The notes below the pieces were generated by a model. That model saw only the letters and a list, made by a program, of their open reading frames with translations, ran no database searches and had not been told where the DNA came from. From assembly GCA_905197905.1 (NCBI GenBank), contig CAJKAP010000012.1:1-64000 (forward strand): a stretch of 64,000 nucleotides of DNA, written 5' to 3'. Of this stretch, positions 33,002 through 42,116 are shown one piece after another; position 1 is the stretch's first letter; the number at the start of each line of letters is the position of its first letter. This DNA is from an uncultured Sutterella sp. (GTDB lineage Bacteria > Pseudomonadota > Gammaproteobacteria > Burkholderiales > Burkholderiaceae_F). Position numbers and translations under genes: made by a program.

Positions 33002-34546
33002 TTAGGCTTCCTTGTAGCCCGTCACATACTTCCCGGCCATAAAGCCAGAGGTATGCGCAAAACCACAAGCATTGCCACCGCAGTAGAAGGCACCGTGCAC
33101 CCCTGCCACAGTTTCGCCTGCTGCGTAGAAGCCAGCAATTGGCTTCAAATCCCAACCGAGAACTTCAAAGTGCTCGGTCACTCGCACACCACCCGAGGAG
33201 AGGTTATTCCACGGGAACATGCGAATTAAGTACCAAGGACCGTCTTTCAACTGATACTGCTGATCAGAGCGACCAAACTGCAAGTCGTTCTTCGTTTCAA
33301 CGGCCTTATTCCAAACTTCGAGCTGCTTCTTGAGCCCATCGAGTTTGATGCCAGACTTTTCGCAAAGTTCTTCAAGCGTTGCACACTTCCAGAGGTTTTC
33401 ACCCTTGGCAAATTCCGCTTCAACGCGTTCTGGCGTCCAGCTGGGAAGACCTACCAAGGCACCCAACTTAATCTTCTTCAAAGTACGTTCCCACGTTGCT
33501 TGGTCAGCCAACACATAGTGGCAACCGTCAGGGTTACCCGCGAGCTTCGGCGTGACGTGGCAAATCCCTTCGAGTTCGGTCACGAAGCGGTCACCATTCT
33601 TGTTGATCAAAATGCCACCTTGCCCAGTGATGAACCACCAACGGCAGTACGGGCCATTACGACCATTCACAACGATACCGCACGGATAGGAAGCTAAGTA
33701 CTGCATATGTGAGAGTGGCACCCCAACGTCACGCACAGCGATACGAAGGGCTTCACCGTCGTTGCTCGGGCCGCCAATCGCAACACCGCGACCAGCCACG
33801 CTAGGCACCCAGAAGTCGAGCGACTCTGGCGTACCAGTGATACCACCAGTGGCCATCACCACGCCCATCTTGGCTTTGCAAGTGACGAGTTTGCCATCAT
33901 TTCCACCACAAGCCACACCGACCAAGCGGTTAGCTTCTTCGTCGAAGTAGAACTTCTTCACACCCATTCCGTGATGGATCTTCAAATTGCGAGCAGCGAG
34001 TTCTTTGACGAGCACTTCAATGTAATCGCGACCCTTAAAGGAATCCTGACGGTGAGCACGAAGCTGGGAGTGACCAGCGTACTTTTCCAAATGGTGTTTT
34101 GGCAGACCATGGTCTTCCAACCAGTCAAAGGCTTCACCAGAATGCTTGGCAAAGGCGTAGACCGGTTCTTTCAAGCTCATATGTTCGCCATAAGCAATGA
34201 TGTCGTTGGCAAACGTTTCCCACGTATCCTTCTGACCTTCTGGGTCAGCCTTTTGCATACGAGAGCCCCAGGCAGTGAACAAGCCACCACAAAGGTTCGT
34301 CCCAGTATGGAAGGGGCTCATCCCCTTATCAAAAATTTCAACCTTGGCACCTGCATCGTGAGCCTGACAGGCGGCCATCATGCCAGCGCCCCCACAACCC
34401 AACACAACAACGTCGGTTTCAATATCCCACTTTGTGGGGAGAGGTTCTTTAGTGCTCGCAGCGTGTGCAGCAGGAACAGCCACAGCAGCGGCTGAAGCGG
34501 CGGCTGCACCCAAGAAATGGCGACGGGAAAGATCGGTTTGACTCAT
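33002..34546 (-). CDS. Tat-exported flavoprotein reductase (pair 3)
   Basis: This 514-residue FAD enzyme has the twin-arginine signal LSRRHFLGAAAASAAA and the FAD motif VVLGCGGAGMMAACQAHDAG near residue 48. The catalytic arginine is in NGDRFVTE. The substrate-binding segments read NNLSSGGV and GVHGAFYCGGNA, so the fumarate-type His and Arg are both replaced; this acceptor should differ from fumarate and probably from that of the two tandem paralogues. It is a separate lineage within the family, longer and with different C-terminal motifs. It starts two bases after the stop of the tetrahaem cytochrome gene, so the order cytochrome-flavoprotein is reversed relative to operons 1 and 2. Confidence 0.83.
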   Translation of the reverse strand: MSQTDLSRRHFLGAAAASAAAVAVPAAHAASTKEPLPTKWDIETDVVVLGCGGAGMMAACQAHDAGAKVEIFDKGMSPFHTGTNLCGGLFTAWGSRMQKADPEGQKDTWETFANDIIAYGEHMSLKEPVYAFAKHSGEAFDWLEDHGLPKHHLEKYAGHSQLRAHRQDSFKGRDYIEVLVKELAARNLKIHHGMGVKKFYFDEEANRLVGVACGGNDGKLVTCKAKMGVVMATGGITGTPESLDFWVPSVAGRGVAIGGPSNDGEALRIAVRDVGVPLSHMQYLASYPCGIVVNGRNGPYCRWWFITGQGGILINKNGDRFVTELEGICHVTPKLAGNPDGCHYVLADQATWERTLKKIKLGALVGLPSWTPERVEAEFAKGENLWKCATLEELCEKSGIKLDGLKKQLEVWNKAVETKNDLQFGRSDQQYQLKDGPWYLIRMFPWNNLSSGGVRVTEHFEVLGWDLKPIAGFYAAGETVAGVHGAFYCGGNACGFAHTSGFMAGKYVTGYKEA

Positions 34547-34548
34547 AA

Positions 34549-34881
34549 TTATTCTCCCTTCATTTTGACTTCAAACGTGTGGCAATCGTTGCACTCAAAG
34601 TGTGGTTTGGCGTGCATGCTGTGGCAATTAGCGCAATCGGGTTGACCACGATGCGAGAAGTGTGGATTCGGATTCATCTTGCTAGTGCGTTGCGCCACAG
34701 CTTCATAAGACTGGTGGCAAGTTAAGCAAGTTTCTTTTGCCGGCGCTTTAAAGGAACCGCCTTGGTGGCAAGTACTACATTCAAAATTCGCGTGAGGACC
34801 ATTGATTTTCATCGCTGGTGCAGCGGCTTGGGCTGTGAGGGCGAGACCCAGTGACAGCGCTAGGAGCGTCTCTTTGATCAT
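34549..34881 (-). CDS. Periplasmic tetrahaem cytochrome c (pair 3)
   Basis: This is a 110-residue protein with a short Sec signal (MIKETLLALSLGLALTAQA) and four haem sites, CSTCH, CLTCH, CANCH and CNDCH. It is only distantly similar to the other two cytochromes here and probably belongs to the same cytochrome c3-like fold. It is coupled to the flavoprotein gene two bases downstream. It sits 102 bases after the exported TIM-barrel gene on the same strand, so the three may share a transcript. Confidence 0.87.
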   Translation of the reverse strand: MIKETLLALSLGLALTAQAAAPAMKINGPHANFECSTCHQGGSFKAPAKETCLTCHQSYEAVAQRTSKMNPNPHFSHRGQPDCANCHSMHAKPHFECNDCHTFEVKMKGE

Positions 34882-34983
34882 AGCTTTTCTCTCTTTAATG
34901 GTTTAAAGGGCTTGGTGGGGAAGCTTCTTGGGGCTTCTTCTCAATCCCTTTAGGGGTGAACAAAATGGGTTGATGTTTTTGGC

Positions 34984-35928
34984 TTAGGCCTTAGCGACTT
35001 CGCCAGCTTCTTTCAGGACCGCAACCATGTCTTCCAGGTACATGCGAGCCCGATCAAGTGGCGACATCGTGAGTGCTAAGTCCGCATTGCAGGCTTCAAT
35101 CGAAATCGGCAAATTAGGTAAGTGCTTTAAGAGCCCCACAAGATCAGCGGCACCCGTGCCAGGTGACAAACGGTAGTTGCGCGCTTGGTAAAGAATCCCT
35201 GCCATATTGGACGGCATTTCACGCGTGATGTCGCACATCTGGCAGTACTTCAAACTGCCCTTTGGAAGCGCATCAATATCGGCAAAGGAATTCTTTGCGC
35301 GGAAGAAGTGAATTGGATCGACCAAGACACCAGCGTTTTCGCGGTTCATCGCCACCATCAACTCGCGTGCCTGAGAAATGGTGGAAATATCGCACCAGGG
35401 CATCGGTTCAATAGAAAGCGAGAGTCCATAGGGGTGGGCAATTTCGCAGAGCTCAGCGTAGTTGTCGGTCAAGCGGTGCAAATTGGAGTCATTTCCTGCC
35501 ACTAAGACGTGGCTAGCTCCCAAACGAGCGCCCGTTTCAAAGAAGGGTTTCCAGTTAATCGCGCGGGTATCGGGCTTTAAGCGCAAGATTTCAATATCGA
35601 GTACTTTGACACCAGTGGCCTTCAAGTTCGCTTCAACTTGGCGCACCATAGGCGTGTCGCCAATCATGTCGTACTGGGTTTCCGTGGGCGTAGCAGGTAC
35701 AAGACGAATACCCACGTGGCTATAACCCGCCTGTGCAGCACAAAGCACCTGATTAGCAGGACTTACATCGAGCACGGTCAATGCAGCCAAAGAAATAGGA
35801 CGAGGTAAAGGGATCGGATCGTACTGACGGTCCTTCAACGTGACAGGAGCCACTTTTGCTTGGGCGACTCCGACGGAGCTAGCGGCTAATGTGGCGCCAG
35901 CAGCTTGGAGAAATTGACGACGGTCCAT
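34984..35928 (-). CDS. Tat-exported xylose-isomerase-like TIM-barrel protein
   Basis: This 314-residue protein of the sugar-phosphate isomerase/epimerase (AP endonuclease 2-like) fold has metal-site style segments such as LSIEPMPWCD, VLVDPIHFFRA, KYCQMCD and ISIEACN. An N-terminal twin-arginine signal (MDRRQFLQAAGATLAASSVG, then AQA) indicates export as a folded metalloprotein. The family includes isomerases, epimerases and dehydratases acting on sugars or keto acids. The substrate here is unknown, but the place next to a respiratory flavoprotein pair suggests it may generate or modify the acceptor in the periplasm. It has its own candidate promoter upstream. Confidence 0.78.
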   Translation of the reverse strand: MDRRQFLQAAGATLAASSVGVAQAKVAPVTLKDRQYDPIPLPRPISLAALTVLDVSPANQVLCAAQAGYSHVGIRLVPATPTETQYDMIGDTPMVRQVEANLKATGVKVLDIEILRLKPDTRAINWKPFFETGARLGASHVLVAGNDSNLHRLTDNYAELCEIAHPYGLSLSIEPMPWCDISTISQARELMVAMNRENAGVLVDPIHFFRAKNSFADIDALPKGSLKYCQMCDITREMPSNMAGILYQARNYRLSPGTGAADLVGLLKHLPNLPISIEACNADLALTMSPLDRARMYLEDMVAVLKEAGEVAKA

Positions 35929-36015
35929 AATGAGACTCTTAAAATTTCGGGGTTCTTGCGATCGAGCAGTGAGGTCTACGTGGCTTCACAACGTCTACTC
36001 GTATCGGTTAAGAAA

Positions 36016-36084
36016 ATTTTAAGAAATATGGACTTGTGTCAATACCTCCCGATGCCCGTAGTCGGGAGCGGGTGGGTTTACCCC
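36016..36084 (-). promoter_or_regulatory. Promoter region of the exported TIM-barrel gene with TTGACA and a GGG-N4-CCC dyad
   Basis: On -, a consensus -35 TTGACA lies at 36042-36037. TAAAAT follows 15 bases later as a short-spaced -10 candidate. GGG-TTTA-CCC is at 36074-36083; its CCC half is 39 bases from the -35, about one helical turn closer than at the other dyad-bearing promoters. A CTCCCGA/TCGGGAG hairpin (36046-36068) lies between them. Confidence 0.45.
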
Positions 36085-36117
36085 ATAGTGAGAAAAGAGA
36101 AGGCTTTTAAAAGAAAA

Positions 36118-37644
36118 TCACAGCGCGTCAGCACGGCGGTGGTTGAGCGCATAGCTTGCCGCCGACTGCCCTGCTCTACGCCCAAAAACAAAGGTATCTG
36201 TCATGGAGTTACCGCCCAAGCGATCTACCCCATGGACTCCTCCCGTGGTTTCTCCAGCAGCATAGAGCCCTTCAACCACTTCTCCTTTGGTGGTCAAGAC
36301 TTCCGTAGCAGGATTAATGGCAATCCCCCCGCAAGTAAAGTGCACGGACCACGTTTCGCGACCGTAGAAGTATGGTGGCACGCTAATTGATGTACCAGAC
36401 AAGGGCATCCCAAAATCAAGGTCATGACCAGAAGCAACCGACTCGTTCCAGCGGTTAATCGTACGACGCAAAACGTCGACGGGAACTTGAATCCCACGGG
36501 CAAGTTCTTCAAGCGTTTCTGCTTGCTTAACCGTACCTTCCATGAGTTTGATCCCCAAGGAAGCCCCTTTGCGACTTTGACTATCAGAGACTGCCCAAAA
36601 GCCTCGAGCGCCTTCGCGCATAAGTTCTCGGCGCAATTCTCTAAAGGGTGTGCCTTCAGAGACAATACGGCGACCTTTATCGCTAATCCAGATTTCCCCG
36701 CCCACGTAATCAAGCAATCGACCGCCTGAGAAAGGAATCACTTGAATGTATTCCATCCCTGTGAGCGCAGCGCCGACACTCTGCGCCATGAGAATTCCAT
36801 CGCCTGTTGCCCCGTCAAGCAATGCCTGATTGGGACTTGCTGTTGTGGGAAGGCTCTCATCAATCGTCGGGTCCCAGAAACTCCTCATTTTCACGTTTGC
36901 GGAAAACCCACCCGTCGCGAGCACCACAGCAGAAGCGTAGAAACGCTTCACATCACTCGGTTTACTCATCTTCGAAAGCGAATCGAGTGGTGCGGTCGTG
37001 GTGTTCAGGCTCTTCATCGGGAGCACATCAAGCCCAATCACTTTCGTGCTTTCCCCTTCTTTTGCAGACTCCGTCACGAGCGCTACCGCACGCGTCGACA
37101 TAAGGAAAGTGACATTGAGCTCTTTCGCTTTTCGGATCAGTGCCTGAATGTAGTCGTAACCCGCCTGAGGAGAACCCGTTGAAATATTACGGGCTGACAT
37201 AGAGCCCACCGCACGGAAAACGCGTTTATCCCATTGCACCCCAAGGTCAGCGAGCCATCGCACAGCGCCCTCGCTGTCGTCCACGAGTGCGTCAATAAGG
37301 TCCGCTCGAGCCGCTTGTCCACCCGCTTTTCGCATCTCGGTTTTCATCACAAGAAGATCTCGGTTCACTTCTTCTGGGGTTTTGCCTTCAGGATGCCGGA
37401 ATGCCACCGAGACGGAACCGGAAGAAACTAAGGCGTGACCGCCGACGAGAGCATGTTTTTCTACAATCGCAACACGCTTAGCTCCAGCCTGACGCGCGGA
37501 AATCGCCGCACAAAGCCCAGCCGTGCCAGAGCCTACGACTAGCACATCGTATGGGGGCTCGTCACTCGAGGCAAAAGAAAGCGCGGGAAGCGTTGAGACT
37601 GCCCCTAGCGCAAGGCCACCCTTAAGAAGAACTCTTCTCTGCAT
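36118..37644 (-). CDS. Fumarate-reductase-like Tat flavoprotein coupled to a response regulator gene
   Basis: This 508-residue FAD enzyme has a signal of the twin-arginine kind (MQRRVLLKGGLALGAV) and the FAD motif VVGSGTAGLCAAISARQAG. Unlike its three neighbours it keeps both carboxylate-binding residues of the fumarate reductase family: the His in VHFTCGGIAI and the Arg in GVHGVDRLGGNSM. The proton-donor arginine is in KGRRIVSE. Fumarate or a similar dicarboxylate is therefore a plausible acceptor. No haem domain and no adjacent cytochrome gene are present, so it must share a donor. The start at 37644 has AGGAG upstream and lies inside the response regulator gene (23-base overlap), showing translational coupling. 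Confidence 0.82.
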   Translation of the reverse strand: MQRRVLLKGGLALGAVSTLPALSFASSDEPPYDVLVVGSGTAGLCAAISARQAGAKRVAIVEKHALVGGHALVSSGSVSVAFRHPEGKTPEEVNRDLLVMKTEMRKAGGQAARADLIDALVDDSEGAVRWLADLGVQWDKRVFRAVGSMSARNISTGSPQAGYDYIQALIRKAKELNVTFLMSTRAVALVTESAKEGESTKVIGLDVLPMKSLNTTTAPLDSLSKMSKPSDVKRFYASAVVLATGGFSANVKMRSFWDPTIDESLPTTASPNQALLDGATGDGILMAQSVGAALTGMEYIQVIPFSGGRLLDYVGGEIWISDKGRRIVSEGTPFRELRRELMREGARGFWAVSDSQSRKGASLGIKLMEGTVKQAETLEELARGIQVPVDVLRRTINRWNESVASGHDLDFGMPLSGTSISVPPYFYGRETWSVHFTCGGIAINPATEVLTTKGEVVEGLYAAGETTGGVHGVDRLGGNSMTDTFVFGRRAGQSAASYALNHRRADAL

Positions 37645-38251
37645 TGACGACTCCTGCCGCGTAAGCCAGTTTGATGAGCTCCCCTTGAGAGTGCACCCCA
37701 AGCTTGGCAAACGCGTTAGCACGATGCATTTTGATGGTGCTCACTTCGAGCCCCAGTTGACGTGCCGCGACTTTATTTTGTGCGCCATGAATTACCGCTT
37801 CAATGACATCGCGCTCGCGAGGCGTGAGTTTGGCAAATTTCGCACGGAAATCATCCCCTTCAGAGGCTTCCATCGCACGACTCACGGAAAGGGAAATGGC
37901 TTGAGAGACCTTTTGCACAAAGGCCATAGGATCAACGGGTTTTTCTAAGAAATCGAGCGCTCCGTGCTGCACGGTTTGAACCGCAAGAGAAATACTCCCA
38001 TGGGCCGACAAGAAAAGAATCGGTAATTGACATCCCTCTTTTTCAAGCGCCGCTTGCACTTCAAGCCCTGTCATTCCAGGCATACGCATATCAAGCACGA
38101 TGCAACCTGGCCCCACACGGTCACCACGCTTTAAGAAGTCTTGCCCGTCGGCATAGGTCAGCACTTCCCAGCCCATCGTTTCCAAAAGCAAACGAAAGGA
38201 CTGCACTAACTCCACATCATCATCGACAATTTGTACTACAGGCTTTTTCAT
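37622..38251 (-). CDS. FixJ/TtrR-type LuxR-family response regulator
   Basis: This 209-residue regulator has a receiver domain with acidic pocket VDDD (residues 9-12), phosphoacceptor Asp54 in VLDMRMPG, Ser82 and Lys104. A LuxR-type HTH starts near residue 140 (LTPRERDVIEAVIHG and STIKMHRANAFAKLG). The pattern is that of FixJ, TtrR and DctR-like regulators. It overlaps the fumarate-reductase-like gene. The best partner kinase in the window is the TtrS-like protein at 42170-44008. A TATAAT on - (about 38298-38293) and an AGGG-TTAT-CC half-dyad at 38278-38287 lie just upstream, so autoregulation is possible. Targets may be the dyad-bearing redox promoters; that is inference. Confidence 0.87.
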   Translation of the reverse strand: MKKPVVQIVDDDVELVQSFRLLLETMGWEVLTYADGQDFLKRGDRVGPGCIVLDMRMPGMTGLEVQAALEKEGCQLPILFLSAHGSISLAVQTVQHGALDFLEKPVDPMAFVQKVSQAISLSVSRAMEASEGDDFRAKFAKLTPRERDVIEAVIHGAQNKVAARQLGLEVSTIKMHRANAFAKLGVHSQGELIKLAYAAGVVNAEKSSS

Positions 38252-38722
38252 GGTGGGGACTCTTAGGGGTGAAAGAGAGGGTTATCCTTTAATTATACTC
38301 GGAGGGCTCGAATCTCTTGCTTGTCTCTTGATATCACCTTTTTTAACCACTCTCTTTGTCAATTATTATTCTCATTTTTAGACTTGCTATTAGAAAAAAC
38401 TTATTTTCTCATTTTTTTATGAATGTTTTCCCTAAGTTTTATTCCAAGTCACTAAACCACCCTAGCGAATCAAGGCAAAAAAAGGTAAACTAGAAGGAAT
38501 AAGGGCTTGTGCGTGTCCCCCGTCAATGCCTTCTCCTTAAAGACCAATGAGGAGTTTTCACATTCCCGAATACCGCACTTAGCTTGCGCTCGAAATCGTT
38601 ACCAAAAGTGGTATACGTCGAGCAACTTATCAGCACGACCAAAAATTATTCCCACGAATAATTCTGATCATTCCTTTGGCCATTTATCAATTTCTAGTCA
38701 TTTGAGAAAAAAAGACGATCGT
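38252..38722. other. Divergent intergenic region between the response regulator and the autotransporter
   Basis: This is 471 AT-rich bases. The left 50 bases hold the probable promoter of the leftward regulator. Single CCCTAA and CCCTAG half-sites occur near 38430 and 38460. The rightward autotransporter promoter is not clear; TAAACT near 38488 could be a -10. An open frame continues upstream of the autotransporter ATG from 38507, but it lacks a signal peptide and is unlikely to be translated. Confidence 0.4.
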
Positions 38723-41700
38723 ATGACCGCACACACAAAATCTTCACGCCCAGCATTCGCGCTAACACCGCTTTGTGCGCTGTTGATGAGTGCTTTGTTG
38801 GCGCCTGCAACCTATGCTGCAACAGCACTACCCACGGGAGACAATTCTGCCACTCCGCTCACTGAGGATGAATACAGCGTAACCTATGAGACTTTTGGGA
38901 ATGGTTATGCGGGTAAAGTCACTTTTGGAAAAGACGCTACCATTTCAGGAAATAACTTCCTGATGAGTGGTGATAGTGAACTCTCCTCTGAGCATAAGCT
39001 CACACTCGATGTCGGTGATGTTATTGCTGGGAGCAATACACCCAATAAGGCTTCTATTAGTGCCAAAGAACTTGTTCTCAACTTATCTAATGCGAAGTCT
39101 ACCAAGAGCTTTGGTATCCTTTCACGAGGAGGTAGTACACTTACTTTAACGGCCGAAAAAGTCACCTTCACTACTGACAAAAATGGCGTTGCCTCAGAGC
39201 ATGAAGGGAGCTCCACAGAAATTACGGCAACGACTTCCGATATTTCCCTCGCCTCAACAAGTACCTCACCTCTCATTCAGGTTGCAAATGGAGGTTCCGT
39301 CAAACTAACCGCTACCAATGGGTCCATTACACTCGATAATCCCAAAACAGGATATTACGACTACGCTATTCGCGGAGTGCTTTCTGGAAGCGTCTCTCTG
39401 GACGCAGGAAAAGATGTGATCGTTAAAGGCGATATCTTTAGCACCGATGACGCTCGTATTGATATCAAGTCAAAAGGGACTATTACCGTCGACAACGTTG
39501 CCACGCTTGGTGGTCACAACGACTCTGGTGTTTTGAACGGACAAGTCTTTTTGAGCACCAGCGGAGATAAAGTCGAGATTAAGAAAGGGTTAAATATCTC
39601 CGCAGATAAGCTGGCAAAAGACACCGAGCACGCGCTGATGATCACAGCTGAAAATGCTGTTGTCACCGTAGATGGCGCTCAAGAAATTTCTAACTATTTC
39701 TATTCAGGTGGCTTCTTAGGTGAAAATCAATCCATTACGGGCACCTACAGCGCCTACTTTGACTTCACAAAAAATCAAATTCAGGCCAAGGACACTGTCT
39801 TCAGTGATGGGGTTTTTATTGACACCGCTACTCTCAATATTTTCAACACAGGCGACATTGAGATTAAGAAAACAACTGCCACCGATGCCACCCCTGCTCT
39901 GCTTCTGTACTGGGGCGGTACTGGCTTCTTCCAAGGGCAAAACATCACCATTTCATCCAATGGCGACAAGCACCCCGCGATGATTTTGGACTACGCCACC
40001 CGTGCTTCGTTTGATGCCAAGGATAAACTCGCCATCAACGGCGACGCTATTGTATGGCGGAAGTCGACGCTAGCCATTGGCTCTACCCCAACAACAACTG
40101 TTAATGGTGGTTTGGCCTTCTATGGCGACAGTCAATTAACGCTCGCTGATGGCGCTAAAGTCTTCCAAATTAATAACGAAGACCGCGAAGTCTCTACAAA
40201 GAAAGCGGTTGTTTCAGACGCCCTCCTCCTCTCTGAAAGCAAGGTGGATTTGAGCGCGCTTGAAACTACCTTGAAGAGTGCCAAGACTTATGCCGGCTTC
40301 GATCAAACTCGCGAAAACGCACCTGCCGCCGCTCGCCTCCTAAAGGGCAGTGAACTGACGCTCAAGACCGCTAACGTTCAGGGCGCAGTCGTTGTCGATG
40401 GTGAAGGCAGTACCTTTAAGGTTGCCCCTGAAGGCACCTTCAAGATGACGGGCGACCTTCTGGCAGGAAACGCTGGCGCAATTGATGTGACATTGGGTCA
40501 AGGAAGCACCTTTGAAGGTGTGATTGACGACTGGACGGATTTGAGCGAAAGCGCTCTCCCGAAGAACGAAAAACGCTTTGCTCACTATACAAACGAAGTG
40601 GGCGAAGCTATTACCGTTGAAAATGCGGGTACGGCTAAGCTCACGATGAAGGGCGGCACGTGGACCACTCGTGGGTGGAGTACCCTCTCCGAAGTCTCTG
40701 TTGATGCACCTAGCGTCATCGATATGACAAAGCAACCTGGTGGCTCTATCTACGCGAAGAGCTTCAAGGGAACGGAGGCCACTTTCCGCATGGCAATGGG
40801 CGACAACAGCGCCCCAAAGAGCATGCTCTATCTGGGTGAAGTCGCAGCGGACGCCAAGCATCACGTTGAAGTCGTATTGCTTGATGGTACCGATCCGAAG
40901 TCTCTCAAAGAACGTCGTTTCGCCACTACCAATGGTTCGACTTCTGACACGCTCTTTGATGCCACCTCAACCGATCAAGGCTTCTTAAACCTCAAGTATG
41001 TAGTGAAGCACGAGGCCTACAATAAGGACGAAGCGGATAAGAACAAATCCTATAACGACAGCACCGCCACGGAACCCAAACCTGGCACGGGCTTCGTTGA
41101 TGGTAAGTTTGGTGAAGCTGGTCAAAACTGGTACCTCGACTACGATGAAAACGTGACGCCACCCAAACCCTCGGATAGCGGTGAAACCATTCTCGCTACC
41201 GCTCGCGGGACTTACTGGCAGTCGATTGACCTTGACCGCTTGAATAAGCGTATGGGTGATCGTCGTATGAGCCGTGAAGGGGAAGATGGCCTCTGGGTGC
41301 GCTTGCGCCACGATCGTCTGGGCACGAACTCTGCCGTTGGTAACTTCCGCTTGAAGAATACGATGTACCAGATGGGTTATGAACACACCTGGCAGAAAGA
41401 AAACGGTCGCCGCTTAGCGGGTATCGCGATTGACTATCGTGATGGCGATGCCGACTATCGTGATGTTTCGGGTGACGGCTCGAACGATCGTATTGGCTTG
41501 ACGGCCTATCATACGTGGCTCGCAGATAATGGCTGGTACTACGACGCTGTGCTTCGTTGGGGTCGACTCTTCAACGAATTCAAGATCCAGAACACCTTGG
41601 GTAAGACCGTGAAGGGCAACTACCACAACCATCTCTGGGGTGCATCCTTCGAAGGTGGCAAGAAGATTGGTTTTGGGGAATCGCCTTGGTTCATCGAGCC

Positions 41701-42094
41701 GCAAGGTCAGTTGCAGTACTCGTTAGTGACGAGCTCGGACTACACCACGACGCAGGGCACACAGGTCTACTTAGACCGTATGCACTCGATCGTCTCGCGT
41801 GTTGGCTTCCGCCTTGGTCGTGACTTCCGAGAACAAACCACGCAAGCCTATGTGAAGGCCGACTGGATGCATGAATGGGTTGGTCAGCAACGCATTAACG
41901 CTATCGACAAGACCACGGGTAAGGCTGGGTTTGACGCCTCGATTAACAATCGTGGTAGTTGGTATGACGTGGGCTTTGGTGTACAAACGCTCTTAGGCAA
42001 ACAAGTCTATGTCTTTGCCGATGCGGAGTACCAATTCGGTCATAGCCTTGAAAAGACCTGGGCGTTGAATACTGGCGTTCGTTGGCAGTTCTAA
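38723..42094 (+). CDS. Large type Va autotransporter adhesin-like protein
   Basis: This protein of about 1123 residues starts at MTAHTK, followed by a long Sec signal (FALTPLCALLMSALLAPATYA). The passenger (about 35-830) is rich in Ser, Thr, Ala, Asp and Gly and in short beta-strand repeats, suggesting a beta-helix. It contains few cysteines or aromatics. A C-terminal 12-strand barrel of about 290 residues begins near GTYWQSIDLDRLNKRM and ends in the aromatic signature GVRWQF. The passenger is exposed at the surface; no protease triad was recognised, so adhesion or aggregation is the default guess. Codon use and content differ from the flanking genes, and it lies between a kinase and its likely regulator on the opposite strand. 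Confidence 0.85.
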   Translation: MTAHTKSSRPAFALTPLCALLMSALLAPATYAATALPTGDNSATPLTEDEYSVTYETFGNGYAGKVTFGKDATISGNNFLMSGDSELSSEHKLTLDVGDVIAGSNTPNKASISAKELVLNLSNAKSTKSFGILSRGGSTLTLTAEKVTFTTDKNGVASEHEGSSTEITATTSDISLASTSTSPLIQVANGGSVKLTATNGSITLDNPKTGYYDYAIRGVLSGSVSLDAGKDVIVKGDIFSTDDARIDIKSKGTITVDNVATLGGHNDSGVLNGQVFLSTSGDKVEIKKGLNISADKLAKDTEHALMITAENAVVTVDGAQEISNYFYSGGFLGENQSITGTYSAYFDFTKNQIQAKDTVFSDGVFIDTATLNIFNTGDIEIKKTTATDATPALLLYWGGTGFFQGQNITISSNGDKHPAMILDYATRASFDAKDKLAINGDAIVWRKSTLAIGSTPTTTVNGGLAFYGDSQLTLADGAKVFQINNEDREVSTKKAVVSDALLLSESKVDLSALETTLKSAKTYAGFDQTRENAPAAARLLKGSELTLKTANVQGAVVVDGEGSTFKVAPEGTFKMTGDLLAGNAGAIDVTLGQGSTFEGVIDDWTDLSESALPKNEKRFAHYTNEVGEAITVENAGTAKLTMKGGTWTTRGWSTLSEVSVDAPSVIDMTKQPGGSIYAKSFKGTEATFRMAMGDNSAPKSMLYLGEVAADAKHHVEVVLLDGTDPKSLKERRFATTNGSTSDTLFDATSTDQGFLNLKYVVKHEAYNKDEADKNKSYNDSTATEPKPGTGFVDGKFGEAGQNWYLDYDENVTPPKPSDSGETILATARGTYWQSIDLDRLNKRMGDRRMSREGEDGLWVRLRHDRLGTNSAVGNFRLKNTMYQMGYEHTWQKENGRRLAGIAIDYRDGDADYRDVSGDGSNDRIGLTAYHTWLADNGWYYDAVLRWGRLFNEFKIQNTLGKTVKGNYHNHLWGASFEGGKKIGFGESPWFIEPQGQLQYSLVTSSDYTTTQGTQVYLDRMHSIVSRVGFRLGRDFREQTTQAYVKADWMHEWVGQQRINAIDKTTGKAGFDASINNRGSWYDVGFGVQTLLGKQVYVFADAEYQFGHSLEKTWALNTGVRWQF

Positions 42095-42116
42095 CTCAAT
42101 CTTTAACTAACCGTTT

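Noticed and set aside
34946..34956. CCCTTTAGGGG palindrome between the TIM-barrel and cytochrome genes
   Set aside because: The half-sites are in the opposite order (CCC first) with a short spacer, so it does not match the GGG-N4-CCC dyad.
38507..38722. Longer autotransporter start at 38507
   Set aside because: The extra 72 residues have no signal features and precede a normal Sec signal that starts at MTAHTK (38723).
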